64,000 nucleotides of DNA, taken from the NCBI GenBank assembly GCA_016235265.1, contig JACRLI010000015.1, positions 436,401 to 500,400 of the forward strand, written 5' to 3'. Under the pieces are notes generated by a model that did no database searches, had not been told where the DNA came from, and saw only the letters and a list, made by a program, of their open reading frames with translations. Shown here piece after piece: positions 48,929-57,546 of the stretch. Numbering within the stretch: the first letter of the stretch is position 1; each line of letters opens with the position of its first letter. The DNA comes from Candidatus Eisenbacteria bacterium (lineage in GTDB: Bacteria; Eisenbacteria; RBG-16-71-46; JACRLI01). Made by a program: the position numbers and the translations under genes.

Positions 48929-51892
48929 CTAGAAGAAGTTGATCTTCTCGCGCTCGAGGAAGACGGCCATCCGGCCCACCGTGGTCCCGACCCCGGGCGC
49001 GTCGACGTGATAGATGTACACGCCGCTCGCCACCGGGAGCCGGTTCTCGTTCAGCAGGTCCCAGGTCATCTCCGCCTGCGTGATGTCGTCGCGGACCAGC
49101 GTGCGGACCAGGTCGCCCGCGAGGTTGAAGATCCGGATCGTGACTTTCTTGTTGGGCAGGTGCGTGAACTTGACCTGCCGGTTGAACTGGTCCCTTTCGT
49201 AGGCCGAATGCGTGTAGTACGGGTTCGGCACCACGCGGATCTTGGTCATGTCGTTGTTGACCACCGAGCCCGGGGCGTCGGCCGGTCCCAGGTAGCGGAA
49301 CCGGAACTCGTCGCGCTCGGTGGGCACCTTGAACACGTCAATGGCGATCACGTCGCCCTGCGCCGGTCCGACCCCCGCCACCTCCGGCTTCATCCAGAAC
49401 GCGAACATCATGTCGATGTCGCCGTTGTTCAGGACGTCGTTGGTGTACACCGGGTCGGGCGTCTCCTTGTAGCTGGACTTCAGGATGAACAGGTACTGCC
49501 GGCCGCCCAGCGGGGCCGCTGCCGGCGGGTCCCAGCGCGGCGGCGAGTAGTTCGAGTAGTCGTCGCCCTCGACCGCGTTCTGCACGAAGGCCACGTTGAT
49601 CTGTCGCGCCGGCGTCACCGAGACGTCCCAGGCGGTGAACGGCAGGTCGCCGGTGCCCAGGAAGCCGTAGTTCGGGGTGCCGCCACGCAGGTAGCAGTAA
49701 CCCTTCTGGCCGTGGCCCGGGTCGAACCGGAGCTCCACCGGAACCAGGTCGCTGGAACCCAGGGTGGTCCCGAAGAAGTTCGCGGCGATGTCCAGCGCAC
49801 CGCCCAGCATCGGACCGCCGTTGCCGGCGTCCACGTACGGGTTGGTGCCGTCGGGCGAGTAGGTCGCGCTCTTGATCGGGTAGGTCGGCGAGGTGACGCG
49901 CACCTCGAAGTTGGACAGCGCCCGGTCGTCGTGGAGCGTGCCGACAAAGTCGGACTGGCTGTCCACGACCACCGTGCCGGTGTTGAGGTCCTTGACCCGC
50001 CACAGCAGGCCCCCGCTCTCCTCATCGATAAAGAAGCGCACCGCGTACTCGTGGCCGGTGGCGCTGTCGGGGTGGAAGAAGTCCACGTCCACCCGGGCTT
50101 CGCATTCGCCCGAGTCGTGATCGGCCACCACGCTCCAGATGCGCGTGTCGGAGGCGGGCACGAACGTCACGGCCTGGTTCGAGGCGTCGTTCTCCAGGGT
50201 CTCCGTGATGTAGCCCTGCAACTTGTTCAGCTTCTCGTCCACGTACTTCTTGGCGTAATTCGCCTCGTAGTTGTAGGCGGTGACCGAGAAGTAGTAGGGC
50301 TTGTTGTTCACGATCCGCGTGCCGGTGATGCCGTCGGTCGTGGTCGTGTAGTGGAACCGCAGCCCGGTGTTGCTGCCGTTCTGCAGCAACTCGCGCTGCA
50401 GGCCGTTGGCGGCGACGTTGAACTGCTCGTTGTAGATGTACTGCACCGTGTCGCCCAGGTCGAAGGTCGCGAGCTTCGTCCACGGACCGGCGGGGGTGGG
50501 ACCCTGCCACACGTTGAAGCCCTCGAAGTAGTACTCCTTGGTCACGGTCTCGCCGGTGTTCTTGTCGCGGTAGACCTTCTTCTGGTAGTCGCCCACGGAG
50601 TTGGGCTTCCAGAAGACGTCAATGGCGTTGGCCAGCGAGCGCACCGCCACGATGGGCGCGGGTGGCGGGCTGGCCAGGTCGAAGTTGGCGTCGAAGGCGA
50701 GCTGGGCATCCAGGTCGATCAGCTTCATCACGGTGATGCTCGACTTGTAGCTGCCCCCGCGCCCGATGACCACGCCGCCGACGACCTCCTGCGTGTCGCC
50801 CGGGGCCATGTTGAACGGGCCGCTGCTCAACATCAGGCGGCGGTCCGCCGGGTCGCTGTCCAGGAAGCCGGTCCCCGCCACCGGGTCGCCGCTCACGTCG
50901 AACTTGGTCGGCAGACCGGTGGTGGGATCGATCAGGTCCAGCCCGTCCCGCGTGAGGCCCTGCATGTAGTTGTAGGTCTGCTGCGGGTTCTGCGGATCGG
51001 TGCCGTTGACGTAGTGATTGAAGGAAGTCATCGGCAGCCGGTTCCCGGTGGTCTTGTCCAGCGGGCCCTGGAAGAAGTCGTAGCCCACCGCGGGCGGCCC
51101 GACCCCGTAGTTCGCGTCGTTGTTGCTGCCGTTGTAGCAGAACCCGACGGAGAGCGAGGTGTCGCAGCCCACCACGTCGTCGTTGGCGTCACCCAGGTCG
51201 GGGTCGGACCACATCGAGACGTAGGCGTCGCGAAGCTGGTTGCCGCCCTTGTTGATGAGCTTCCACTTGATGAAGATCACGTTGTTGAGCGATCCCTTGC
51301 GCGAGAACGCGAACACCGTCTGCTGGATCTCCAGGCCCAGCGAGGACGAGTCCCCGATTCCCGCGGTGCCGGCGCGGTTGGTGGCCGACAGGCGCGAGCG
51401 GTCGTTGAACACCGACCACAGCGTCTGGTCTCCCAGCACCGCCGGGTTGCCCAGCGAGTCCAGCGGCGCCCCCAGGCTGGAGGGCCAGTTCAGGTAGTCC
51501 GGGTTGCTCTCCCGGGTGTCACCCCGGCTGATCTTGTAGGTCTTGAAGGTGGCGTTGTCGGTGGCCGACGTGTCGTTCACCATCGGGCCCGGGCCCCACT
51601 GCGTGGAGTACTCGCCCACCTTGATGACCGGCGTCTCGGAGGTGCCGATCTTCGCACCGACCCACAGCCCCGCCGCGTACACGGCGGTCTTGCCGCTGCC
51701 CTTGGGCCACTCCAGGCCCGACACGCCGTGGATGAGGTCGTAGGCGTACGAGTTGTGGTTGGTCACGAAGCAGCTGATGCTGTTCGCGTCGATCCGCTGC
51801 GTGTTGTCGATGATGGCATGCGCCGGGGCCGAAAGCAGGAAAGCGGCGGCCATCGCCGCGGCCCACCCCGCTCCGAACCTTCCTCGGTTCAT
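48929..51892 (-). CDS. Large secreted protein with FN3-like and FlgD/T9SS-type C-terminal domains
   Basis: The 987-residue protein has a signal peptide (AAAMAAAFLLSAPAHA) and a long beta-rich body. A fibronectin-like strand pair lies near the middle (AIDVFWKPNS, YYFEGFNVWQGPTPAGPW). The final 95 residues show the sorting-domain layout: KIRVVPNPYYTHSAY, KVTIRIFNLAGDLVRTL, MTWDLLNENR, ASGVYIYHVDA. Unlike the other sorting-domain proteins here it does not end in Arg but in REKINFF. It is encoded between the TonB receptor and PorV-like genes. Role unknown; possibly a partner or cargo of that receptor. Confidence 0.78.
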   Translation of the reverse strand: MNRGRFGAGWAAAMAAAFLLSAPAHAIIDNTQRIDANSISCFVTNHNSYAYDLIHGVSGLEWPKGSGKTAVYAAGLWVGAKIGTSETPVIKVGEYSTQWGPGPMVNDTSATDNATFKTYKISRGDTRESNPDYLNWPSSLGAPLDSLGNPAVLGDQTLWSVFNDRSRLSATNRAGTAGIGDSSSLGLEIQQTVFAFSRKGSLNNVIFIKWKLINKGGNQLRDAYVSMWSDPDLGDANDDVVGCDTSLSVGFCYNGSNNDANYGVGPPAVGYDFFQGPLDKTTGNRLPMTSFNHYVNGTDPQNPQQTYNYMQGLTRDGLDLIDPTTGLPTKFDVSGDPVAGTGFLDSDPADRRLMLSSGPFNMAPGDTQEVVGGVVIGRGGSYKSSITVMKLIDLDAQLAFDANFDLASPPPAPIVAVRSLANAIDVFWKPNSVGDYQKKVYRDKNTGETVTKEYYFEGFNVWQGPTPAGPWTKLATFDLGDTVQYIYNEQFNVAANGLQRELLQNGSNTGLRFHYTTTTDGITGTRIVNNKPYYFSVTAYNYEANYAKKYVDEKLNKLQGYITETLENDASNQAVTFVPASDTRIWSVVADHDSGECEARVDVDFFHPDSATGHEYAVRFFIDEESGGLLWRVKDLNTGTVVVDSQSDFVGTLHDDRALSNFEVRVTSPTYPIKSATYSPDGTNPYVDAGNGGPMLGGALDIAANFFGTTLGSSDLVPVELRFDPGHGQKGYCYLRGGTPNYGFLGTGDLPFTAWDVSVTPARQINVAFVQNAVEGDDYSNYSPPRWDPPAAAPLGGRQYLFILKSSYKETPDPVYTNDVLNNGDIDMMFAFWMKPEVAGVGPAQGDVIAIDVFKVPTERDEFRFRYLGPADAPGSVVNNDMTKIRVVPNPYYTHSAYERDQFNRQVKFTHLPNKKVTIRIFNLAGDLVRTLVRDDITQAEMTWDLLNENRLPVASGVYIYHVDAPGVGTTVGRMAVFLEREKINFF

Positions 51893-52012
51893 GGCTCTCT
51901 CCTTCGATGACTGCGACGTCGTGTCGCCCTGCTCGAGGCCGGTCTCCTGGATCCCTTCAGGATCCCGGGGGACCGGCGCGTCTACGCTCCAACCGGTTCC
52001 GTCGCGGCTGGC

Positions 52013-54883
52013 CTAGAAGCCCAGCACCGCGCCGAAGCGGACCATCCTGGGGTTGTCGAAGTTGAGCGGGTTCCGCTGCGCGATCTCGTAGATCTTGCGG
52101 TCGTCCGGGCCCAGCTGCTGGCCCGATTCCAGGTTCAGGAACCCGGTGACGTAGGGATCGCCGGTCCCCAGGTACACGCTGTTCGGGTTGTACCGGTTCA
52201 GCAGGTTGTACACGTAGAGCTGAAGCTCGAGGCTCATCCCCTGGCGCAGCTTCACGGTCTTGTGCGCCTTGAGGTCCAGCGTCACGTTCCAGGGCTTGTA
52301 GCGCGAGTTCAGGTCCCCGACCACGTTGTTGGCGACGGAGAGCTGCGTCACTTCGTCGTAGATCTTCACCGGCGTGTACGGGGTGCCGCTCTGGGCGTTG
52401 AACAGCAGGTTCACGCCCGCGTCGGCCCACAGGTTGCGGTATCCCGCGCCCTCCCGCGACTCGTCGGTGTGGAAGTCGATGTTGGCGGTCATCTTGTGCC
52501 GCACGTCGAAGTCCAGCGCCGCCACCACCTTGGGCTCCTCGGTGCCCTGCCAGGCGATGTTGCGCTGCGACTGCGGGTTCGACCCGGTGCCGCGCGCCCA
52601 CGCGATCGTGTAATTGAAGCTGCCGGACACCTTCTCCGAGCGCCGCAACGTGTAGCCCACGTCGATTCCCCGCAGGGTTCCGAAGTCGGTGTTGCGGTAC
52701 GAGGAATAGGAGTTGGGCGCGGCGGCCTGCTGCTTCACCTGCTCCATCCCCTGGATGTCCTTGTACCACAGCGCCACGTCCAGGGCGCTGGCCTTGCCCA
52801 GCTGCTGCGCCACGCCCACCTCCATCTGGGTGGTGCGCTCGGGCTCCAGGTTGGGGTTGCCGAACGGGTAGAAGTACCCGCCGGTGTTCACCTTGTAGGT
52901 GAGGTAGCGGTAGTTGGTGTACAGGTCCTGGAGGTTCGGCAGCTGGTAGAACAGGCCGTAGTTGAACCGGAAGTCCGTCTTGTCGGACACCGGGAAGCTC
53001 ACGCCCAGCCGGGGGCTGAACTTGGTGGAGGCCTTGGCGTCCACGAGCACGGCGTTGCCGGTCGGGATCCAGGTCTCGTTGCCCTGGCCGTCGACCACCA
53101 GCGAGTCCAGCGGGTGGGCCGGGTCGGCCAGCCGCTTGGTGCGGGGCGCCAGGTAGTCCCAGCGGATCCCCAGGTTGGCGATCAGCCCCTCGTACTCCAC
53201 CTTGTCCTGCAGGTACACCGCGGCCAGCAGCGGGTGCTTGGCCAGGTTGTCCCGGTTGTCGATCTTGTTGTTGCTGGCCTTCACCAGCACGCCCAGCGAA
53301 TCGCGCAGGTCATCCAGGTACTCGTCGTCGGTCTCGCGGCCGAACGGGTCGAACCCGTAGTACACGACGTCGTCGTTCTGGTAGTCCAGCCGGCCCATCA
53401 CGGTGGGGTACAGGTGGCGGTAGTAGCGCAGCGAGTGGCGCTGGACGTCGCCACCCACCTTCAGCGTGTGGTGGCGGGTGAGCTGGTTGGTGTAGTCCAG
53501 CTTGCCCTCCACGTAGGTGCCCTTGCGGTGGAAGAAATCGTCGTCCACGTGACCCGCGGCGAAGAAGTCGTCGTTGTACGCGAACAGCGGGTTGGAGGTG
53601 TTTCCGCGCAGCCCTTCGCTGTAGCGAAGCACGTCGTTGAAGTACACGCCGTCGCCGCGGATGCGCTCGTTGCCGCTGGTCGAGATCGCCGCCGTGAGGT
53701 AGCTGGTGGTGTTCAGCGTGCGGTTGAGCGTGATCGAGGCGGTGTTGTTGAAGTCGTGATACCTCGGCATGTGCGCGGTGTTGAAGCGGTATTCATTCTG
53801 GTAGCGCCGCCAGTCGTCGCGACTTCCCAGGACCGAGACCTTCACGTTGGTCATCGCGTCCGGACGCCAGGCCAGCTTGCCCTGCCAGGTCCAGCCGGTC
53901 AGGAAGTTGTTGGGCAGGATGCCCGCGTGCAGCACCTCGCCGTCCGGCGAGACCATGTTCGGGCGCGGCGCGCGGTCGCGGTTGTTGCGCACCTCGGCCG
54001 CCAGGAAGAACGTCAGCTTCTCGCTGCCCGGGATCACCGGGCCGGAGAACTGCCCGTTGTACACCAGGTTGCCGTAGCTGCGGGCCCCGGTCCACTTGTT
54101 GGTGCCGTAGTCGGTCAGGAACTCCACGTTGCCCGCGAAGCTCTTGCCGCCCTCCTTGGTGATCACGTTCACGATGCCGGAGGACACGCGGCCATACTCG
54201 GCGTTGAAACCGCCCACGATGGTGGCCACCTCGAGCACCGCGTTCTGGTTGATGGCGGTGGTGGAGCTGCCGGTCAGCGGGTCCTGGGTGGAGAAGCCAT
54301 CCACGAAGTAGGCCACCGAGTTGGAGCGGCCGCCGCGCAGGTACAGCGACGGCGCGTTGGAGGCCTCGATGTCGTTGGCGTACCGGCCCTGGGTCACCAC
54401 GCCTGCCTGCTGGGCCACCGCGTCGCGGTAGCCGCGCGTGGGCATGGCCTGGATCTCCTCGCCGGTGATCACGCGCGTCGAGCCGGTGGCGTCCCGCTGG
54501 ATCAGCGGCCGCTCCCCGGTGACGATCGATTCCTTCAGGGTGGTGGCGGTGGTGGGGTTGAGCTGTGCGTTCAGCTGGGTGGAGAAGTCGGGCACGATCG
54601 TGACATCGGGACGGGAAACACCCTCGTAGCCGATGATGCCGATCTTCACCGTGTATCGCCCCGCGGGGATGTTGAGGAGGAAGTAGGCCCCCCGCTCATC
54701 CGACTGGGCTCCCCGCTGCAGGGCAGGAATGGTGACATTGGCGAAGGGGACGGGCTTGCCGGTCTTGGCGTCGGTGACGACGCCCTCCATCTTGCCCGTC
54801 GTCCCAGCCCATAGCGGCGCGGCAACAAAAAAGACGCCCATCAAGGCAAGCAAGGCGCCTTTGAGTCCGCTGGCTCGTTCCAT
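52013..54883 (-). CDS. TonB-dependent receptor with carboxypeptidase-regulatory-like N-domain
   Basis: The 956-residue protein has a signal peptide, a CarboxypepD_reg-like beta domain (GKMEGVVTDAKTGKPVP to YTVKIGIIGYEG, residues about 30-110), a plug domain (GEEIQAMPTRGYRDAVAQ, LYLRGGRSNSVAYFVDG, GFNAEYGRVSSGIVNV) and a long barrel ending in Phe (FGAVLGF). It resembles SusC/Oar-type outer-membrane transporters driven by TonB. No SusD lies nearby; instead a sorting-domain protein and PorV-like barrel follow. AAGGAG precedes ATG 54883. The ligand is unknown. Confidence 0.9.
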   Translation of the reverse strand: MERASGLKGALLALMGVFFVAAPLWAGTTGKMEGVVTDAKTGKPVPFANVTIPALQRGAQSDERGAYFLLNIPAGRYTVKIGIIGYEGVSRPDVTIVPDFSTQLNAQLNPTTATTLKESIVTGERPLIQRDATGSTRVITGEEIQAMPTRGYRDAVAQQAGVVTQGRYANDIEASNAPSLYLRGGRSNSVAYFVDGFSTQDPLTGSSTTAINQNAVLEVATIVGGFNAEYGRVSSGIVNVITKEGGKSFAGNVEFLTDYGTNKWTGARSYGNLVYNGQFSGPVIPGSEKLTFFLAAEVRNNRDRAPRPNMVSPDGEVLHAGILPNNFLTGWTWQGKLAWRPDAMTNVKVSVLGSRDDWRRYQNEYRFNTAHMPRYHDFNNTASITLNRTLNTTSYLTAAISTSGNERIRGDGVYFNDVLRYSEGLRGNTSNPLFAYNDDFFAAGHVDDDFFHRKGTYVEGKLDYTNQLTRHHTLKVGGDVQRHSLRYYRHLYPTVMGRLDYQNDDVVYYGFDPFGRETDDEYLDDLRDSLGVLVKASNNKIDNRDNLAKHPLLAAVYLQDKVEYEGLIANLGIRWDYLAPRTKRLADPAHPLDSLVVDGQGNETWIPTGNAVLVDAKASTKFSPRLGVSFPVSDKTDFRFNYGLFYQLPNLQDLYTNYRYLTYKVNTGGYFYPFGNPNLEPERTTQMEVGVAQQLGKASALDVALWYKDIQGMEQVKQQAAAPNSYSSYRNTDFGTLRGIDVGYTLRRSEKVSGSFNYTIAWARGTGSNPQSQRNIAWQGTEEPKVVAALDFDVRHKMTANIDFHTDESREGAGYRNLWADAGVNLLFNAQSGTPYTPVKIYDEVTQLSVANNVVGDLNSRYKPWNVTLDLKAHKTVKLRQGMSLELQLYVYNLLNRYNPNSVYLGTGDPYVTGFLNLESGQQLGPDDRKIYEIAQRNPLNFDNPRMVRFGAVLGF

Positions 54884-55096
54884 CGGTTGAACTCCTTTCC
54901 AGGCTACTCGGTCCACCGCGGCAGAAGAACCGGTCCCGCCCCTCGCGGAAAGCGGCGGGATGAAGCCTACTCCTCAAGTCGAATTCCATTTCAACCCGGA
55001 GACTGCTTATCTTGCGTTCGAAGGAAGTCTTCCCGAACGTACCTCCTGTTCACATATGGGTACACCGGCGCTCACGCGCCGCGAAACATTACTGGC

Positions 55097-55130
55097 ATAG
55101 CATGGTGTGAGCCAACCGCGAACTTGTCAA
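55097..55130 (-). promoter_or_regulatory. Possible promoter of the TonB receptor operon
   Basis: A perfect -35 TTGACA (55125-55130 on the minus strand) is followed by CACCAT at 17 nt (55102-55107) or TGCTAT at 22 nt (55097-55102). The -35 is convincing, the -10 choice is not. It lies in the 253-bp gap between the NlpC/P60 gene and the receptor; a small stem CGGCGC-TCAC-GCGCCG (55066-55081) is just downstream. Confidence 0.45.
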
Positions 55131-55136
55131 GAGGAG

Positions 55137-56024
55137 TTAGCGGGCGGCGCCGCCGGAGGGACTTTCGGGAAGACGTCGGGCGCACCGGAAGTACCCGGGG
55201 AGTTCATCCAGGTAGTCGACGTCCTGGGGGCGCAGGGAATTCACGCGCACCTGGCCGAAGGCATGAACGTATTTCGCCGCACCGAGATATATCGCAACGT
55301 GAGTGATACTCGAATCGCTCTTGCCGAAGAAAAGCAGATCTCCCGCCCTGAGCGCCTGCGCGCGGCTCAAACCCACGGCGCTTCCGCGGCGCACCTGGTC
55401 CCGCGCGTCGCGGGGCAGCGCCGTGCCGGCCAATTCCGCGGCAAGCTGGACGAGACCTGAGCAGTCCAGCCCCCACCCGGTTCGCCCGCCCCACACGTAG
55501 GGCACGCCCGTGAAACGCAGCGCATTCTCAACAAGGGAGCGGCGCGAGAAGCGCCCCGGCCGGGCCAGCGCCCCGGAGGGCAGATGACCCCGCGATCCGT
55601 CGGGCAGCTCCACCAGGGTGCGCCGCGCCGCGGTGCGCACGCGGACCACGCGCGCCCCCGCGGGCAGGTGCAGCCCCGGCCTTCCCGGGACCGCGAAGCG
55701 TAACTCGGAGCTGACCGCCTGGACCACCATCCCGCCCGCGAAGGCCCGCGCGCGCGCCGCCGCACAGGGCCGCAGGCCGGGGGTGCGCGCATATCCCTCG
55801 TAGCCGTCGGGGGTCCGGAGCCGGCACCAGTCGGGGCCGGTGGACAGCAGGCGCACGGGAGTGCCCAGGGCGGCATCGCTGACGCGTTCCGAGCAGGGGT
55901 CGGCCTCGCGGTGGATGGGTGCCATGGCCACGTCCACCAGCGCGTGTCCCGGCGCGGCGGGGAGCCGCCGGGCCGCCGGGCGCGCAGGGCGTGCGGGGAG
56001 ACGGCCACCCCGGGCGGGCATCAT
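55137..56024 (-). CDS. NlpC/P60 cell-wall peptidase with SH3-like N-region
   Basis: The 295-residue protein ends in an NlpC/P60 domain with Cys in GLDCSGLVQLAAEL, His in ITHVAIYLG and a third polar residue in KYVHAFG. Before it lie one or two bacterial SH3-like segments (LLSTGPDWCRLRTPDGYEGYA). It would cleave D-Glu-mDAP-type peptide bonds. ATG 56024 overlaps the GWxTD stop (ATGA). The N-terminus is Arg/Ala/Pro-rich with no standard signal peptide, so export is uncertain; a start further upstream would overlap the preceding gene. Confidence 0.85.
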   Translation of the reverse strand: MMPARGGRLPARPARPAARRLPAAPGHALVDVAMAPIHREADPCSERVSDAALGTPVRLLSTGPDWCRLRTPDGYEGYARTPGLRPCAAARARAFAGGMVVQAVSSELRFAVPGRPGLHLPAGARVVRVRTAARRTLVELPDGSRGHLPSGALARPGRFSRRSLVENALRFTGVPYVWGGRTGWGLDCSGLVQLAAELAGTALPRDARDQVRRGSAVGLSRAQALRAGDLLFFGKSDSSITHVAIYLGAAKYVHAFGQVRVNSLRPQDVDYLDELPGYFRCARRLPESPSGGAAR

Positions 56025-57301
56025 CCGCCCCGCTGGTCGACCAGCTCGAAGCGGCCGAAGCCGGTGCGATCCACGAAGAAGAAAGTCATGCGGGTGGGCT
56101 CGTTGTAGTACCAGATCTCCACGGCCGACTCGGTGGCGGTGCGTGGGCGCTGCTCCATCTGGTCGGGCGGGCCGTACTTGATGTAGATCCTGCCCATGTC
56201 GGTGCGCCAGCCCGGCCCCAGCCCCTTCCCGGAGAAGTGCTGGGTGGCGTACCGCACGCGGCGGAAGAACTCCCGCTCCGCGGGGTTGCCCTTGCCGCCC
56301 GGGTCTGGATTGTGGCGGTCCCAGAAGCGGTTCCACCGCGCCTGGCGCTCGGGGGCGGGGCAGTCCCGCAGAGAGTCCAGCTCGTCGCTTCGCGCCACCA
56401 GAGCCAGCATCTCGATGACCTCGGAGAAGTGTTCGTCGAACACGATCCGGGTCTCGTCCATCTCGAAGCGCAACTGGCGGCGCTCCTTTTCCCCGCCCCA
56501 GCGTGCCTGGACCTCCAGAAGGTAGCCACCCACTCCCAGGCGATCCACGGGGGGGCGCAGCAGGTAGGCCGCAACGCCGTCCTTCACGCGCGCCACTCCG
56601 GGGGCGTCGGCCAGCTCGGCGCCGCTCTCGTCAAAGATGCGCAGGCGCAGCTCCACGGTGTCCGGACCGGGGCCCTGCACGTAGGCTTCGCCAAAGCAGG
56701 CCAGCCGCGGCAGAGGGTTGCCGAACACCAGGGAGACCGAGGGACGGATCGAATCGCGCCGCGGCGGGCCCAGGGAATCCGCCAGGGCGCCCAGCTGGAT
56801 GTCGCCCAGCCGCAGCGAGGGCCCGCGCCCGCCCGATCTCGGGCCCGGGCCTTCCACGGTGGTCTCCAACTCGGTGGCATTGGAGGCGTCGGCGTTGAGG
56901 TCGCGCACCTCCACGCGCACGCGGTAGCGGCCGGGCGGAACCGGGAAGCGACGCCGCTCCCGTATCACCGGCTCCCGGCGGTTCAGCTGGCCATAGTGGT
57001 CCAAGGAGACCGCGCGGCGCCACACGTCGCCTCCGCGCAGCTCGTCGCGCGAGTCGTACAGGCTGACGGCGATGTCCACCTCTGCGCGGAAGCCTCCGCC
57101 CTCCCGAATGAACGAGAGCTCCGAGGCGCCGATCTCCAGGGCCACCTCCACCAGCGGGGCGCCCGAGGTGTCGCGGAAGCTGGCACAGCTGGTGGTAAAC
57201 GCGGGCCGGCGGTCCATGGCCGGCATCTGCGCCCGGGCCGCGGAGGGCGGGATCGCAATCGGGAGCGCGAGGAGCCACAGCAGGGTCAGAGAGCGTCGCA
57301 T
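56021..57301 (-). CDS. GWxTD domain-containing exported protein
   Basis: The 426-residue protein has a signal peptide (SLTLLWLLALPIAIPPSAARA), beta-rich middle region and a C-terminal GWxTD domain with GPGWRTDMGRIYIKYGPPDQ followed by VEIWYYNEPTRMTFFFVD. The domain occurs in Acidobacteria and FCB bacteria; its function is not known. The -10 TAGCCT (57309-57314) lies 7 nt before ATG with no SD, so the mRNA may be leaderless. Overlaps the NlpC/P60 gene by 4 bp. Confidence 0.85.
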   Translation of the reverse strand: MRRSLTLLWLLALPIAIPPSAARAQMPAMDRRPAFTTSCASFRDTSGAPLVEVALEIGASELSFIREGGGFRAEVDIAVSLYDSRDELRGGDVWRRAVSLDHYGQLNRREPVIRERRRFPVPPGRYRVRVEVRDLNADASNATELETTVEGPGPRSGGRGPSLRLGDIQLGALADSLGPPRRDSIRPSVSLVFGNPLPRLACFGEAYVQGPGPDTVELRLRIFDESGAELADAPGVARVKDGVAAYLLRPPVDRLGVGGYLLEVQARWGGEKERRQLRFEMDETRIVFDEHFSEVIEMLALVARSDELDSLRDCPAPERQARWNRFWDRHNPDPGGKGNPAEREFFRRVRYATQHFSGKGLGPGWRTDMGRIYIKYGPPDQMEQRPRTATESAVEIWYYNEPTRMTFFFVDRTGFGRFELVDQRGG

Positions 57302-57308
57302 CCCGTCG

Positions 57309-57314
57309 AGGCTA
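57309..57314 (-). promoter_or_regulatory. Likely -10 box of the GWxTD gene, leaderless arrangement
   Basis: TAGCCT on the minus strand ends 7 nt before ATG 57301 and no Shine-Dalgarno is present. The -35 position (CGCCAT) is weak. Confidence 0.35.
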
Positions 57315-57438
57315 GCACACCGGCGCGCCGGATGGCGCGCCGAAAGCGCGCCCGGCCGACCGAATCCGCGGCGGACATTCCCGCTCGGCCTTCGAGCCGG
57401 CCACGATCCCGGAGCCGACGCGACGGCGGCTTCGCGCA

Positions 57439-57467
57439 TTGACGCCGGGGCCTTCGCGTCCTACCAT
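57439..57467 (+). promoter_or_regulatory. Promoter of the M6 metalloprotease gene
   Basis: TTGACG (57439-57444), a 17-nt spacer and TACCAT (57462-57467) form a near-consensus pair. The leader to ATG 57547 is about 73 nt. Confidence 0.6.
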
Positions 57468-57546
57468 TAGGCTACGGTCGGGTGAGGATCCCGGCCCCGT
57501 GCCCTACCCCTCGGCAGTGACCGAACCCTACCCCTGGCAGGCTGCG

